From Arenimonas sp. (GTDB lineage Bacteria; Pseudomonadota; Alphaproteobacteria; Rhizobiales; Rhizobiaceae), in the NCBI GenBank assembly GCA_019459145.1, contig JAIBEK010000023.1, positions 1-61,249 on the forward strand: a stretch of DNA of 61,249 bases, in the 5' to 3' direction. Under the pieces are notes generated by a model that ran no database searches, had not been told where the DNA came from, and saw nothing but the letters and a program-made list of their open reading frames with translations. Of this stretch, positions 44,250-54,667 are shown piece after piece. Position 1 is the first letter of the stretch, and every line of letters starts with the position of its first letter. Position numbers and translations under genes: made by a program.

Positions 44250-45203
44250 TTAGCCCATCAAATGTTTCAGTATCTCGTCTTCGCTGCTGATATTGTCCTT
44301 GACCCGCACGGTATAGTGCTCCCCGGCCCGACCGAATTCGCAGCGGTACATTTCCTTGCCGTTGGCGCTGACATCCACCATCACGTCGCCCTTGTCGCGG
44401 AACGGGATGACGTCGCCGGCCGCAAGTCGCGAAATGGTGTTCAGCGTGAGGGTCTGAAGGCGGATCTTGGCCTGCAGCGTGACCTGCGAGCGGCGCACCT
44501 GCTCGGCGATCTGCTCGGCCCATTCCTTCTTGTTGCGCGACATCTGGTTCTTCGACTTCGGCACCGTCACGACGGTCTTCAGAAGCGCCTTCTGCGGCAC
44601 GACCAGGTAGAATTCGGAGGATACCGTGCCGAGCTCGATGCGCATCTTGATGGTCGCGGCGAATGGGTCGACATGGTCGGCCTCCGGCTTCGGGCGATCC
44701 TCGGCATTGTGCGGCTTGTCGATCAATGGCTCGAAGCCGCCAGGCGCGTTGACGCCGGAGCGCAGCACGTTGGCGATCTTGTCGAACACCATGGACGACA
44801 GGTCGAGCTCGATGCGCGACAGCGGGCGGTGCATCGGCTCCTCGATCGTCTCCGGCAGGGCGCCCAGCAGGTTTTCCATCAAAGTGATGATGAAGCCGTT
44901 GCCGCAGGCCAGGGTGAAATGCGGGCTCCAGTTTCGCAGCTGCGTATCGGCCAGAACGACGTTATCGCCGAGGTCGGCGATCAGTTCGCTCATCAGGCCG
45001 CTCTCATGGCCGGCATAGGCGACTTCCATCGCAAGCCCGGTTTCGCTGTGAAAGATGTCGGGCAGAAATTCCATGTAGAGATCGCCGAATTCCGAGCAGA
45101 TCTTGGCGACGCTCGCCCGGTCGCCGAGCGCCCCGGTGAGGCGGGAGAGCAGGGCGTGGTCCATGGCGGGCGCGGGTTTGCTGTCGAGCTCGGTCATCGT
45201 CAT
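44250..45203 (-). CDS. fliM: Flagellar motor switch protein FliM
   Basis: 317 residues, a diverged rhizobial FliM. The middle CheC-like domain (about 55-230) holds [16 protein letters not shown] and [14 protein letters not shown]. The C-terminal SpoA domain (about 240-315) has [26 protein letters not shown] beta strands. CheY2-P should bind here to slow the motor. Its start shares an ATGA overlap with the motA stop. Confidence 0.92.
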   Translation of the reverse strand: MTMTELDSKPAPAMDHALLSRLTGALGDRASVAKICSEFGDLYMEFLPDIFHSETGLAMEVAYAGHESGLMSELIADLGDNVVLADTQLRNWSPHFTLACGNGFIITLMENLLGALPETIEEPMHRPLSRIELDLSSMVFDKIANVLRSGVNAPGGFEPLIDKPHNAEDRPKPEADHVDPFAATIKMRIELGTVSSEFYLVVPQKALLKTVVTVPKSKNQMSRNKKEWAEQIAEQVRRSQVTLQAKIRLQTLTLNTISRLAAGDVIPFRDKGDVMVDVSANGKEMYRCEFGRAGEHYTVRVKDNISSEDEILKHLMG

Positions 45204-46072
45204 GCCGCCTTGTTCTCACCGCCGGGGTTCATCATTTCCTGCTCGACCGCGTCGATCGAGGGACGCTCGTAGGACGAGATGGTCTTGCGGCCGTATTCCA
45301 GCGCCACCTGCGGGACCGAGCCGTTCATGTAGGCCAGCAGCGTCTGCTTGACGATGATGTAGAGGCGGTGCTGCTTGGTGCGGACGATCTTGATCTGGGC
45401 GGCGATCGGGTTGCAGATCGAGTAGGACAGCACGATGCCGAGCATGGTGCCGACCAGTGCCGCGCCGATCAGGCCGCCGAGCACTTCCGGCGATTCGTTG
45501 ATCTTGCCCATCGCCTTGATGACGCCGAGAACCGCCGCGACGATACCGATCGCCGGGAAGCTGTCACCCATGGCGACGATCGAGTGGTAGGGCTTCATCT
45601 TGTCGTGCAGGATGGTGTTGATTTCCTCGTCCATCAACGCCTCGATCTCATGGCTGCGGGCATTGCCGATGATGATCAGGCGGACGTAGTCGCAGATGAA
45701 CGCCGTCAGGTCCTTGTTCTTCAGGACGCTCGGGGCCGCCTGGAAGATGGACGACTCGTCGGGATTGTCGATATGGGCTTCGATCTCGTTGCGCGACTTG
45801 GTTCTCAGGTCGCGCATCAGCGAATAGAGGACGCCGAGCACGTCGAGATAGGCGCGTTCCTTGGGAACGGAGTGCTTGAACGCCTCCATCAGCGCCTTGC
45901 CCGAGTCTTTCACGACCTTCATCGGGTTGGCCATGATGAAGCCGCCGAGGCCGGCTCCGCCGATGATCACCAGCTCAAATGGCTGCACGAGAACGTCGAG
46001 GTGGCCACCCATGGCCATGAACCCGCCGAGGACGCAGCCGAAGGTAATCACGAGTCCGATGATGATATTCAT
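45200..46072 (-). CDS. motA: Flagellar motor stator protein MotA
   Basis: 290 residues with four membrane helices (about 1-20, 32-52, 168-190, 200-222) and the large cytoplasmic loop between helices 2 and 3 that meets FliG ([16 protein letters not shown], then [14 protein letters not shown]). Proton-driven stator with MotB, which is not in this window. First gene of the motA-fliM-fliN-fliG unit; divergent from the DUF1217 gene across about 180 bases. Confidence 0.95.
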   Translation of the reverse strand: MNIIIGLVITFGCVLGGFMAMGGHLDVLVQPFELVIIGGAGLGGFIMANPMKVVKDSGKALMEAFKHSVPKERAYLDVLGVLYSLMRDLRTKSRNEIEAHIDNPDESSIFQAAPSVLKNKDLTAFICDYVRLIIIGNARSHEIEALMDEEINTILHDKMKPYHSIVAMGDSFPAIGIVAAVLGVIKAMGKINESPEVLGGLIGAALVGTMLGIVLSYSICNPIAAQIKIVRTKQHRLYIIVKQTLLAYMNGSVPQVALEYGRKTISSYERPSIDAVEQEMMNPGGENKAA

Positions 46073-46254
46073 TTTGTGCCCGCATCTGAACGTTGCTTTT
46101 CAGTACAAGCGATACGGGCCTTGCCTTGCGTGAGGCTGAACCCCGGGCGTTGACGGTTTGTGAACCTACAGACAGCTTCGCGCAAGCCATTTGCCGCAAG
46201 AAGAGCGATAACGGACGCATTTTCCGATTGTCCATATCGAAAGGCGCAACGACC

Positions 46255-47034
46255 GTGACGACGACTTACACGAGCTACCAGCAGATTACGCAGAACATCG
46301 ACAAGTCCATCGAGCGCGTCGCCAAGGCACCGGACGTGGCGCGCGAGACCGAATACTATTTGTCGAACATCGGCGACATCAAGTCTGTCGACGAATTCAT
46401 GGCCGATACGCGTCTTTATAATTATGCGCTGAAAGCGCATGGGCTGGAGGACATGGCCTATGCCAAGGCCTTCATCCGCAAGGTCCTGACCGAAGGTGTC
46501 GCCAAGGACGATGCCTTTGCCAACCAGTTGACCGACAGCCGCTACGCCAACCTAGCGACCTCGCTCAATTTCGAGGCACAGGGCGCGGCCGCCACTTCTT
46601 TCGACAAGGCCCAGCAGGGCGTGGTTGACCTCTACATGCGCGAGACGCTGGAGCAGCAGGCCGGCAACGACAATACCGGCGTTCGCCTGGCGCTCTACTT
46701 TGAACGCAATGCCTCGAAAATCACCTCCGCCATGGACATCCTTGCCGATGATGCGCTGGCCCAGGTGGTTCGCACCACCCTGCAACTGCCGGCGGAGTCC
46801 GCCGCTGCGGATATCGACCAGCAGGCGGATTTCTTCGAGCGCGTGCTCAAAATCGAAGATTTCCAGGACGCCGAGAAGACCGGCAAGTTCCTGGAGCGGT
46901 TCACCGCGATGTGGGAAATGGAAAACCCCTCGGAAAACTACGATCCGCTGGCGGTCTTCGGTTCCTCGTCGGGTTACGGCATCTCGCCGGACCTTCTCAT
47001 TTCCATCAATTCCCTGAAGCTCGGAGGCAGCTAA
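46255..47034 (+). CDS. DUF1217-domain flagellar-locus protein
   Basis: 259 residues from a GTG at 46255 (MTTTYTSYQQITQNID). The ORF is open further upstream, but this start matches the family N-terminus. DUF1217 proteins are found only near flagellar genes of alphaproteobacteria. Helical segments with repeated motifs such as FMADTRLYNYALKAHGL and DFFERVLKIEDFQDAEKTGKFLERF. Directly followed by flgF. Function unknown, possibly structural or secretion-linked. Confidence 0.85.
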   Translation: MTTTYTSYQQITQNIDKSIERVAKAPDVARETEYYLSNIGDIKSVDEFMADTRLYNYALKAHGLEDMAYAKAFIRKVLTEGVAKDDAFANQLTDSRYANLATSLNFEAQGAAATSFDKAQQGVVDLYMRETLEQQAGNDNTGVRLALYFERNASKITSAMDILADDALAQVVRTTLQLPAESAAADIDQQADFFERVLKIEDFQDAEKTGKFLERFTAMWEMENPSENYDPLAVFGSSSGYGISPDLLISINSLKLGGS

Positions 47035-47769
47035 GTGCAATCCGGATTATATGTTTCCCTGTCCTCGCAGATGGCGCTCGAGCGTCGCCTGACAACCATC
47101 GCCGACAACATGGCCAACCTCAATACGGTTGGTTTCCGCTCCACCGAGGTCAAGTTCGACGAGGTCTTGAGCAAGACGCAGAACGACATCAACGCGAAGA
47201 TCGCCTTCGTCAACCAGGGCAATGACTACCTGTCGACCAAGAACGGCGAACTCGCGCAGACCGGCAATGCGCTCGATTTCGCCATCAAGGGCGACGCCTG
47301 GTTTGCTCTCGATACGCCGACCGGCCAGGTGCTGACCCGCGACGGGCGCTTCACCATGAAGGAGACCGGCGAACTGGTTTCGGTGCGCGGTTATCCGGTG
47401 CTCGACGCCGGCGGTGCGCCGATCCAACTGAACCGCGCGGGCGGCGTGCCCGCCGTCGGCGCCGATGGCAAGATCATCCAGGACGACCGCCAGGTGGCGA
47501 CCATCGGCCTGTTCACGGCCGATGTCTCCAAGGGCTTCGTCCGTTATGACAATAGCGGCGTATCGACGGTCGACGAGCCACAGCCGGTGGTGGACAATCC
47601 CGAAGTGTCGATCATGCAGGGCTATCTGGAGAATTCCAATGTCAACGGCATTGGCGAGATGACCCAGCTCATCCAGGTCAACCGCGCCTTCGAGAGCATC
47701 AGTTCGCTGATGCGCGACAGCGAGACCTCTCTCAGCGACGCAATCAAGGTTCTCGGCGGATCGAGCTGA
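47035..47769 (+). CDS. flgF: Flagellar basal-body rod protein FlgF
   Basis: 244 residues with a GTG start one base after the preceding stop. N-terminal rod/hook signature (LSSQMALERRLTTIADNMANLNTVGF), middle FlgE/F/G domain, and C-terminal EMTQLIQVNRAFESISSLM. Proximal rod component exported through the type III gate. Confidence 0.95.
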   Translation: MQSGLYVSLSSQMALERRLTTIADNMANLNTVGFRSTEVKFDEVLSKTQNDINAKIAFVNQGNDYLSTKNGELAQTGNALDFAIKGDAWFALDTPTGQVLTRDGRFTMKETGELVSVRGYPVLDAGGAPIQLNRAGGVPAVGADGKIIQDDRQVATIGLFTADVSKGFVRYDNSGVSTVDEPQPVVDNPEVSIMQGYLENSNVNGIGEMTQLIQVNRAFESISSLMRDSETSLSDAIKVLGGSS

Positions 47770-47799
47770 TCGCGCAATTGAGCCCGAAGTCCTCGATCC

Positions 47800-49200
47800 A
47801 TGACGGAAGAGATCTCGCAGATGCCCGTGCTGTCCCCCAAGCTTACCCAGATGGCCGGGCTCGCCGCCCGTTACGCCAATCCGGATTACTCCGTCACCCA
47901 TGGTGGCCATGTTCGCACCATCGCGGCCGGGCATTACACGGTGTCCGGTCTGTCGCGCCACCTGCGTCTCGGCGAGTTCGTCGCTCATCGCAGCCGCACG
48001 GGCGTGCATCTCGGTGAAGTCGTGCGGGTCGAGCCGGATCTCGCCTATGTCTGCCCGATCGAGCCGGGCGAGCCGATCGGCATTCATGACGTGGTGATCC
48101 GCAAGGGCGCCTTCCGCATCGCGCCGGACGACAGCTGGTGCGGCCGTACCATCAACGCGCTCGGCGATCCGATCGATGGTGGACCAGCGCTTTCGCCCGG
48201 TTCGGCTCGCCGCGCGATCTCCAACAGCGCGCCGCCGTCGATGACGCGCAGCCGGGTCGAGAAGGGCTTCCGCACCGGGGTCCGGGCGATCGACATCTTT
48301 TCGCCTCTCTGCCTCGGCCAGCGCCTCGGAATCTTCGCCGGCTCCGGCGTCGGCAAGTCGACGCTGCTGTCCATGCTGGCGCGCGCCGATGCCTTCGACA
48401 AGGTGGTCATCTCGCTGGTCGGCGAACGCGGCCGCGAAGTGCGCGAGTTCATCGAGGATACGCTCGGTCCGAACATGGCCAAATCGGTCGCCGTCGTCGC
48501 CACCAGCGACGAAAGCCCGATGCTGCGCAAGATGGCGCCGCTGACCGCCATGACCATCGCCGAGCATTTTCGCGACAAGGGCGAGAATGTGCTGTTCATC
48601 GTCGATAGCGTCACCCGCTTTGCCCATGCGATTCGCGAAGTGGCGACCGCCGCCGGCGAGCCGCCGATCGCGCGCGGCTATCCGGCCTCCGTCTTCACCG
48701 AGCTGCCCCGCCTGCTCGAACGCGCCGGCCCCGGCGAGGAGGGGACCGGCACGATCACCGCGATCATTTCAATCTTGGTCGACGGCGACAACCACAACGA
48801 TCCGATCGCCGACTCCACCCGCGGCATCCTTGACGGCCACATCGTGCTCGACCGCAGTCTCGCCGACGAGGGCCGCTACCCGCCGATCAATCCGCTCACC
48901 TCGATCTCGCGCCTGGCGCGCAAGGCCTGGAGCGGCGATCAGGAAAAGCTCGTCTCCCGGCTGAAGACGCTGGTCCACCGCTTCGAGGAGACCCGCGACC
49001 TGCGTCTCATCGGCGGCTATCGCCCCGGCAGCGATGCGGACCTCGACATGGCGATCAAGCAGGTGCCGGTGATCTACGAAGTCCTGAAACAGACGCCCGG
49101 CGAAAAGCCGGCCGCCGATGCCTATGCCGATCTGGCGAACGCGTTGAAGGCCGCCCTGGGCGGCAATCAGCCTGCCGCGGCAGCAAGAACGAGAGGGTGA
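47800..49200 (+). CDS. fliI: Flagellum-specific ATPase FliI
   Basis: 466 residues, F1-beta-like ATPase of the export apparatus. Walker A GSGVGKSTLL (about 184-193), Walker B VLFIVDSVTRFAHA and catalytic Glu in VVISLVGERGREV. Energises unfolding and delivery of flagellar subunits. Overlaps the next gene by 4 bases. Confidence 0.96.
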   Translation: MTEEISQMPVLSPKLTQMAGLAARYANPDYSVTHGGHVRTIAAGHYTVSGLSRHLRLGEFVAHRSRTGVHLGEVVRVEPDLAYVCPIEPGEPIGIHDVVIRKGAFRIAPDDSWCGRTINALGDPIDGGPALSPGSARRAISNSAPPSMTRSRVEKGFRTGVRAIDIFSPLCLGQRLGIFAGSGVGKSTLLSMLARADAFDKVVISLVGERGREVREFIEDTLGPNMAKSVAVVATSDESPMLRKMAPLTAMTIAEHFRDKGENVLFIVDSVTRFAHAIREVATAAGEPPIARGYPASVFTELPRLLERAGPGEEGTGTITAIISILVDGDNHNDPIADSTRGILDGHIVLDRSLADEGRYPPINPLTSISRLARKAWSGDQEKLVSRLKTLVHRFEETRDLRLIGGYRPGSDADLDMAIKQVPVIYEVLKQTPGEKPAADAYADLANALKAALGGNQPAAAARTRG

Positions 49201-49766
49201 CCGTGACCGATTTCGACGCTGACGAGACAGTGGCGCCGCTGAAGGCAAAGGCGCCCAGGCGGATCTTCACGAGCGACCGCGTGCTAGGCGCGATCGGCGT
49301 GGCGCTTGCTTGCGCTGCAGCCTTTTTCCCCTGGTACGTGTTCTTCAACGAGGAGAAGTTCGGTATCCGGGTCGCCGATTGGGAACGCACGCGCGACCTG
49401 CCCGAGGGGCCCGGTCGCAACGTCTTCAGCGTCTCGCCGCTCGCCATGGTGGACAAGGACGATGATGGCGGTGGTGAATCGACCGGCACGCAGGTCGACC
49501 CGCTGATCACCGCCACCGTATCCAAGCTCGGCACCGAAAAGGCCGCCGGCGACGAGATGCCGGAGGCCCAGCCCTTTCCGGGGCGCAGCGGCTTTCGTCT
49601 GCTGCACGTCGCCAATGGCCGAGCGCTCATCGAGGACAATTCGGGCATGTTCATGGTCCGCGTCGGCTCCATCCTGCCGGACAACAGCCGCGTGGCGACG
49701 CTCGAACAGCGCGACGGCAAGTGGGTGATCGTAACCTCGACCGGCGAAGTCTACGAGAACGACTGA
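49197..49766 (+). CDS. Single-pass flagellar-locus protein of unknown function
   Basis: 189 residues, GTG start at 49197 overlapping fliI (a second GTG at 49203 is possible). One membrane helix at about 28-50 (LGAIGVALACAAAFFPWYVFF), then an extracytoplasmic region ending in a small beta domain (FRLLHVANGRALIEDNSGMFMVRVGS). It fills the place of the unnamed gene between fliI and flgB in Sinorhizobium. Role unknown; the C-terminal domain looks like a pilus/flagellum assembly beta-clip. Confidence 0.8.
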   Translation: MTVTDFDADETVAPLKAKAPRRIFTSDRVLGAIGVALACAAAFFPWYVFFNEEKFGIRVADWERTRDLPEGPGRNVFSVSPLAMVDKDDDGGGESTGTQVDPLITATVSKLGTEKAAGDEMPEAQPFPGRSGFRLLHVANGRALIEDNSGMFMVRVGSILPDNSRVATLEQRDGKWVIVTSTGEVYEND

Positions 49767-49787
49767 TCCGCCGGCTGCGGAGCCCGT

Positions 49788-50444
49788 TCAGGAGTTCTGG
49801 CCGGGGGGCTCCGCCGCGTCGAGCGCGGCAGTGACGTCGGCGTCGCTCAATTGCGGAAAATCGCGATAGCTGAAGCCGATCGCCCCAAGCGCGCTCAACC
49901 CTTCGAGAGCGACGACCTCGTCGGCGTCGTCCTTCAGCATGTCCAGTGCATCTTCGGAGGCGACGGGAACGGCCAGTACGATCCTGGCCGGCTTCCTCGC
50001 CTTCAGTCCCTTAAGTGCCGCCCGAACGGTGGCGCCGGTGGCGATGCCGTCATCGACGACGATGGCCACGCGGCCCTCGATCGGCACCGGCCTGCGTCCG
50101 CCAAGATAGAGCGCCTCGCGGCGGTGGATCTCGGCAAGTTCGCGGGCGACGACCGCATCGAATTCGGCCTGGCCGACACCTGAAAAGCCGATGACGCTCT
50201 CGTTGCGGACGGTGATCGGCTTGTCGCCGTCGACGATCGCCCCCATGGCGAGTTCCGGCTGGCCCGGAAGGCCGATCTTGCGCACCATAAGCAGGGTCAT
50301 CGGCGCGCCGAGGCGCCGGGCGACGGGCAGTGCGACCTCGACGCCGCCGCGCGGCAGGGCGATCACCACCACATCTTCGCCGCGCAACCGCTCCAGCGCG
50401 TCCGCGAGCCGTTCGCCTGCATCGATTCGATCCTTGAACGACAT
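49788..50444 (-). CDS. Phosphoribosyltransferase-family protein
   Basis: 218 residues from the ATG at 50444, after GGGAGACGCAAGGACC; the 40-codon extension is unsupported. PRTase fold with VVVIALPRGGVEVALPVA near the start and the PRPP loop VAIVVDDGIATGAT (about 120-133). Family members of this type act on unknown substrates or are regulatory. It is on the opposite strand, wedged between fliI/its partner and flgB, where rhizobia normally have no gene; probably an insertion into the flagellar block. Confidence 0.88.
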   Translation of the reverse strand: MSFKDRIDAGERLADALERLRGEDVVVIALPRGGVEVALPVARRLGAPMTLLMVRKIGLPGQPELAMGAIVDGDKPITVRNESVIGFSGVGQAEFDAVVARELAEIHRREALYLGGRRPVPIEGRVAIVVDDGIATGATVRAALKGLKARKPARIVLAVPVASEDALDMLKDDADEVVALEGLSALGAIGFSYRDFPQLSDADVTAALDAAEPPGQNS

Positions 50445-50558
50445 GGTCCTTGCGTCTCCCTCCCGCTTAGCGACCGCAAATCCCGGCTGTCTGCCTCCGT
50501 AAGTCCCACGCAAGTTTACCGCTCTAGGTTCGGGACAGAAAATGGCGGAGAAAAGTCC

Positions 50559-50951
50559 ATGCAACCCATCCAGCTCTTCGAACTGGCATCCAGACAGGCC
50601 GAGTGGCTATCTGTACGCCAGGAGGTTGTGGCGAGCAACATTGCCAACGCCAGCACCCCGAAATACCTGTCCAAGGACATCACCCCCTTCAGCGCCGTCC
50701 TCGATACCACGACCACGGTGCAGATGGCGCGGACCAATCCCAATCACATGGCGCTGAGCGATCTCAGCGACGACAATATTGCGGTCAAGGAATCCGAGCT
50801 CAACGACGAGATCGGCATGCAGGAATCCGGCAATTCGGTCTCGATCGCCGAGGAACTGACCAAGACCGGTGAGATCAAGCGGCAGCACGAGCTCAATACG
50901 AACCTCGTCGCTTCCTTCCATCGCATGATGCTGATGACGGTGAAGAGATAA
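50559..50951 (+). CDS. flgB: Flagellar basal-body rod protein FlgB
   Basis: 130 residues, rod protein with the N-terminal signature [30 protein letters not shown] and a C-terminal helix ([18 protein letters not shown]). First gene of the long flgB-fliP unit; promoter presumably in the 114-base gap to the divergent phosphoribosyltransferase. Confidence 0.95.
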   Translation: MQPIQLFELASRQAEWLSVRQEVVASNIANASTPKYLSKDITPFSAVLDTTTTVQMARTNPNHMALSDLSDDNIAVKESELNDEIGMQESGNSVSIAEELTKTGEIKRQHELNTNLVASFHRMMLMTVKR

Positions 50952-50952
50952 A

Positions 50953-51375
50953 ATGACTGATCCTTTGAGTGCAGCCCTGAAGATTGCCGGCAGTGGCCTG
51001 GAAGTCCAGTCCACCCGTCTGCGCATCGTCTCCGAGAATATCGCCAATGCCCGCTCGACCGGCGATACGCCGGGCGCCGACCCCTATCGTCGCAAGACGG
51101 TGACCTTCGGCACTGAACTCGATCGCGTCAGCGGCACCGACGTGGTGAAGGTCAAGACGATCGGCGTCGACGATTCCGACTACATCGAGGAATACGAGCC
51201 GGGTCACCCGGCAGCCGACGAGAACGGCGTCGTCAAGATGCCGAACGTCAACATCCTGATCGAGATGGGCGACATGCGGGAAGCAAACCGCACCTATGAG
51301 GCCAATCTCCAGACCATCAAGCAGACCCGTGAACTGCTGTCCCAGACCATTTCACTCCTGAAGGCCTCGCAATGA
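50953..51375 (+). CDS. flgC: Flagellar basal-body rod protein FlgC
   Basis: 140 residues; [32 protein letters not shown] at the N-terminus and [21 protein letters not shown] at the C-terminus. Proximal rod. One base after flgB, overlaps fliE by 4 bases. Confidence 0.96.
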   Translation: MTDPLSAALKIAGSGLEVQSTRLRIVSENIANARSTGDTPGADPYRRKTVTFGTELDRVSGTDVVKVKTIGVDDSDYIEEYEPGHPAADENGVVKMPNVNILIEMGDMREANRTYEANLQTIKQTRELLSQTISLLKASQ

Positions 51376-51710
51376 TCGATCAAATCCAGAACGTCGGCTC
51401 GCTCACCAAGGTCTCCGGCCTCGGCAGCATCACCACTGATGCCCTCTCTTCCACCACCACGACGGTCGGCTCGACCCCCGGCAGCATGACCGGCGTGAGC
51501 TTCGCCAGCGTGCTCGGCGACATGGCCAACTCCACCGTGAACAACCTGAAGCAGGCCGAAGTCGCCTCGTTCGAAGGCATCACCGGCAAGGCCAACACGC
51601 GCGAAGTGGTCGATGCGGTGCTTGCGGCGGAACAGTCGCTGCAGACCGCGATCGCGCTGCGCGACAAGATCGTCTCGGCCTATCTCGAAATAACCAAGAT
51701 GCAGATCTAG
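51372..51710 (+). CDS. fliE: Flagellar hook-basal body protein FliE
   Basis: 112 residues; C-terminal helical region [27 protein letters not shown] is the FliE hallmark. Joins MS ring and rod. Thr/Ser-rich N-terminus. Confidence 0.94.
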   Translation: MIDQIQNVGSLTKVSGLGSITTDALSSTTTTVGSTPGSMTGVSFASVLGDMANSTVNNLKQAEVASFEGITGKANTREVVDAVLAAEQSLQTAIALRDKIVSAYLEITKMQI

Positions 51711-51729
51711 CGAATTTGAGGACGAACAC

Positions 51730-52518
51730 ATGAGAGCGCTCGCCATCGCAGCCACGGGCATGGATGCCCAGCAGACCAATCTCGAGGTCATTGCGAACAA
51801 CATCGCCAATATCAACACGACCGGCTACAAGCGTGCCCGGGCCGAGTTCACCGATCTGCTCTACCAGACCGAGCGCGCCCAGGGCGTGCCGAACCGGGCC
51901 AACCAGGCGATCGTGCCGGAAGGTGCCAATATCGGTCTCGGCGTGCAGACGGCTGCCGTGCGCAACATCCACACCCAGGGTGAACTGGCGCAGACCTCGA
52001 ACGAGCTCGACATGGCCCTCGTCGGCCGCGGCTGGTTCCAGATCGAATCGCCCGACGGCACGACGCTCTACAGCCGATCCGGCGCCTTCAACACCAATGC
52101 CGACGGCCAATTGGTGACGATCGATGGCTATGCCGTCGTGCCCGGCATCACCATCCCGCAGGATGCCAGCGAAGTGGTCGTCTCGCGCACCGGCCAGGTC
52201 CAGGTTCGCGTCGGCAACAGCTCCGACTTTACCGACGTCGGCCAGCTGACGATCGCCAACTTTGCCAACGAGGCCGGCCTGAAGCCGCTCGGCGACAACC
52301 TGTTCGCCGAAACGGCGGCGTCGGGCGAGGCGATCGTGGCAGCCCCGGAAGATCCCGGCTTCGCCTATATCAAGCAGGGTTACCTCGAATCGTCGAACGT
52401 CGATTCCGTCAAGGAAATCACTGACATGATCTCGGCCCAGCGGGCATACGAGATGAACTCCAAGGTCATTCAGACCGCCGACGAAATGGCTCAGATCGTC
52501 AGCAAGAACCTGAAGTAA
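51730..52518 (+). CDS. flgG: Flagellar distal rod protein FlgG
   Basis: 262 residues, the usual FlgG length. N-terminal [35 protein letters not shown] and C-terminal [20 protein letters not shown] motifs are fully typical. Confidence 0.97.
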   Translation: MRALAIAATGMDAQQTNLEVIANNIANINTTGYKRARAEFTDLLYQTERAQGVPNRANQAIVPEGANIGLGVQTAAVRNIHTQGELAQTSNELDMALVGRGWFQIESPDGTTLYSRSGAFNTNADGQLVTIDGYAVVPGITIPQDASEVVVSRTGQVQVRVGNSSDFTDVGQLTIANFANEAGLKPLGDNLFAETAASGEAIVAAPEDPGFAYIKQGYLESSNVDSVKEITDMISAQRAYEMNSKVIQTADEMAQIVSKNLK

Positions 52519-52536
52519 GCACGGAGGCAGGCAAAC

Positions 52537-53019
52537 ATGAGGTTTCGCCGGATGAAGAGACACCTGGCCCAGGCGACGGTCTGCTTGACCGTCACGGCGT
52601 TCCTGTCGGCCGCGCCGCATGCCGCCTTCGCGCAGGGCGTCGCGGTGGTGCCGACCCAGACCATCTATCCCGGCGAAACCGTGTCGGCCACTCAGCTCGA
52701 GGAGGTCGCGGTCACCAATCCGAACATCGCCGGCGGCTATGCCCAGTCGATCGCCGAGGTCGAGGGCATGATCTCCAAGCGCACGCTGCTGCCCGGCCGG
52801 ACCATCCCGGTGGCGGGCCTCAGGCCGCCATACGCGATCAACCGCGGCGCCAATGTCCGGCTGACCTTCAGCCTCGGCAACATGACGATCTCCGCCTCCG
52901 GCACGCCGCTTGCGGACGCATCGGTCGGCGACGTCATCAAGGTCCGCAATCTTGATTCCGGCGTCATCGTCACCGGCACGGTGCTGGCGGACGGAACAGT
53001 ACAGGTGATGGCGAAATGA
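52537..53019 (+). CDS. flgA: P-ring chaperone FlgA
   Basis: 160 residues with a Sec signal (about 1-32, cleavage near AFAQG) and a SAF/FlgA C-terminal domain (LLPGRTIPVAGLRPPYAINRG, then VGDVIKVRNLDSGVIVTGTV). Helps FlgI assemble in the periplasm. Overlaps flgI by 4 bases. Short version of the family, as usual in rhizobia. Confidence 0.94.
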   Translation: MRFRRMKRHLAQATVCLTVTAFLSAAPHAAFAQGVAVVPTQTIYPGETVSATQLEEVAVTNPNIAGGYAQSIAEVEGMISKRTLLPGRTIPVAGLRPPYAINRGANVRLTFSLGNMTISASGTPLADASVGDVIKVRNLDSGVIVTGTVLADGTVQVMAK

Positions 53020-54137
53020 AGACTTTCCGTTTGTCCAGGATCGCGCTCGTCGCTTTGGCGGCGCTGCTCTTTCCGGTTATCGGCGCGGAGGCCGCGGGGT
53101 CGCGCATCAAGGACATCGCCTCGCTGCAATCGGGCCGTGACAACCAGTTGATCGGCTACGGCCTGATCGTCGGTCTGCAGGGCTCGGGCGACAGCCTGCG
53201 CTCCTCGCCGTTCACCGAGCAGTCGATGCGCGCCATGCTGCAAAATCTCGGCATCTCGACACAAGGCGGCCAGTCCAATGCCAAGAACGTCGCCGCCGTC
53301 ATGGTCACCGCGACGCTGCCGCCGTTTTCGAGCCCCGGCAGCCGGATCGACGCGACGGTCAGTTCGCTGGGCGACGCCACCTCGCTGCGCGGCGGCACGC
53401 TGGTCATGACCTCGCTGACCGGTGCTGACGGCCAGATCTATGCCGTGGCGCAAGGCTCGGTCATCGTCTCGGGCTTCAACGCCCAGGGCCAGGCGGCCAA
53501 TCTCCAGGAAGGCATCACCACCTCCGGCCGGGTGCCGAACGGCGCGATCATCGAGCGCGAGCTGCCGTCCAAGTTCAAGGATTCGATCAATCTGGTGCTG
53601 CAATTGCGCAACCCGGACTTCACCACTTCGATCCGCATCGCCGACACGGTCAACGCCTTTGCCCGCGCCGCCTTCGGCGCGCCGATCGCCGAGGCACGCG
53701 ACAGCCAGGAAGTCATCGTGCAGAAGCCGCGCACCGCGGATCTCGCCCGACTGATGGCGGACATCGAGAACCTGCTTGTCGAGACCGATTCACCGGCAAA
53801 GGTCGTGATCAACGAGCGTACCGGCACGATCGTCATCGGCGCGGAAGTTCGCGTCTCGAGGGTTGCCGTAAGTTACGGCACGCTGACGGTCCAGGTGACC
53901 GAGACGCCGCAGATCATTCAGCCGGAGCCCTTCTCCCGCGGCCAGACGGCCGTCCAGGAACAGACCGATATCCTGGCCCAGAAAGAAGGCGGCAATGTCG
54001 CCATCGTCGAGGGGCCGGATCTGCGCACCCTCGTCAGCGGCCTCAACAACATCGGCGTCAAGCCGGACGGCATCATCGCCATCCTGCAGGGCATCAAGTC
54101 GGCCGGCGCACTGCAAGCGGAGCTCGTCCTGCAATGA
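53016..54137 (+). CDS. flgI: Flagellar P-ring protein FlgI
   Basis: 373 residues with a signal peptide (about 1-25, cleavage after AEA) and the family blocks SRIKDIASLQSGRDNQLIGYGLIVGLQGSGDS, GGTLVMTSLTGADGQIYAVAQG, and VVINERTGTIVIG. Forms the ring in the peptidoglycan layer. Overlaps flgA and motE by 4 bases. Confidence 0.97.
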   Translation: MKTFRLSRIALVALAALLFPVIGAEAAGSRIKDIASLQSGRDNQLIGYGLIVGLQGSGDSLRSSPFTEQSMRAMLQNLGISTQGGQSNAKNVAAVMVTATLPPFSSPGSRIDATVSSLGDATSLRGGTLVMTSLTGADGQIYAVAQGSVIVSGFNAQGQAANLQEGITTSGRVPNGAIIERELPSKFKDSINLVLQLRNPDFTTSIRIADTVNAFARAAFGAPIAEARDSQEVIVQKPRTADLARLMADIENLLVETDSPAKVVINERTGTIVIGAEVRVSRVAVSYGTLTVQVTETPQIIQPEPFSRGQTAVQEQTDILAQKEGGNVAIVEGPDLRTLVSGLNNIGVKPDGIIAILQGIKSAGALQAELVLQ

Positions 54138-54667
54138 AGTTCATGACCTCAAGCGTATTTACGCCCCGCCTGCGCAACCTGGCTCTCGTCGCCGGCATGG
54201 CGCTCCTGCCGCTTGCCTCCGGCAGCGCCCAGGAGCAGAAGCCCGCCCTCGACACGGCGTCACAGGCCGAGATCAAGCAGTTCTGCACCAGCATCGCAGA
54301 TCCGGCGCGTGACCAGCGCTACCTGCTGCAGAAGCAGGAGCTGGAAAAGCTCCAGGCCGACGTCGACCAGCGGATCGCCGTGCTGGAAAAGCGCCGCGCC
54401 GAATACGAGGATTGGCTGACCCAACGCAATGCCTTCATGAAGCAGGCGGAAGGCAACCTCGTCGAGATCTACAAGAAGATGAAGGCCGATGCGGCCGCGC
54501 CGCAGCTTCAGGAAGTCAACCCGCTTCTCGCGGCCGCCATCATCATGAAACTGCCGGCCCGCCAGTCGAGCCTCATCCTCAGCGAAATGGAAGCCGAAAA
54601 GGCCGCCATGGTCGCGGCCATCATGTCGAGCGCCGCCGATCCGAATACTTCCAAGGACCCGTCATGA
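54134..54667 (+). CDS. motE: MotE, periplasmic motility chaperone
   Basis: 177 residues with a signal peptide (about 1-32) and a coiled-coil middle (EKLQADVDQRIAVLEKRRAEYEDWL). The C-terminal MgtE-N-like helical part is NPLLAAAIIMKLPARQSSLILSEME. In Sinorhizobium MotE is a folding partner of the periplasmic motility protein MotC; gene order flgI-motE-flgH is the same there. Confidence 0.9.
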   Translation: MKFMTSSVFTPRLRNLALVAGMALLPLASGSAQEQKPALDTASQAEIKQFCTSIADPARDQRYLLQKQELEKLQADVDQRIAVLEKRRAEYEDWLTQRNAFMKQAEGNLVEIYKKMKADAAAPQLQEVNPLLAAAIIMKLPARQSSLILSEMEAEKAAMVAAIMSSAADPNTSKDPS

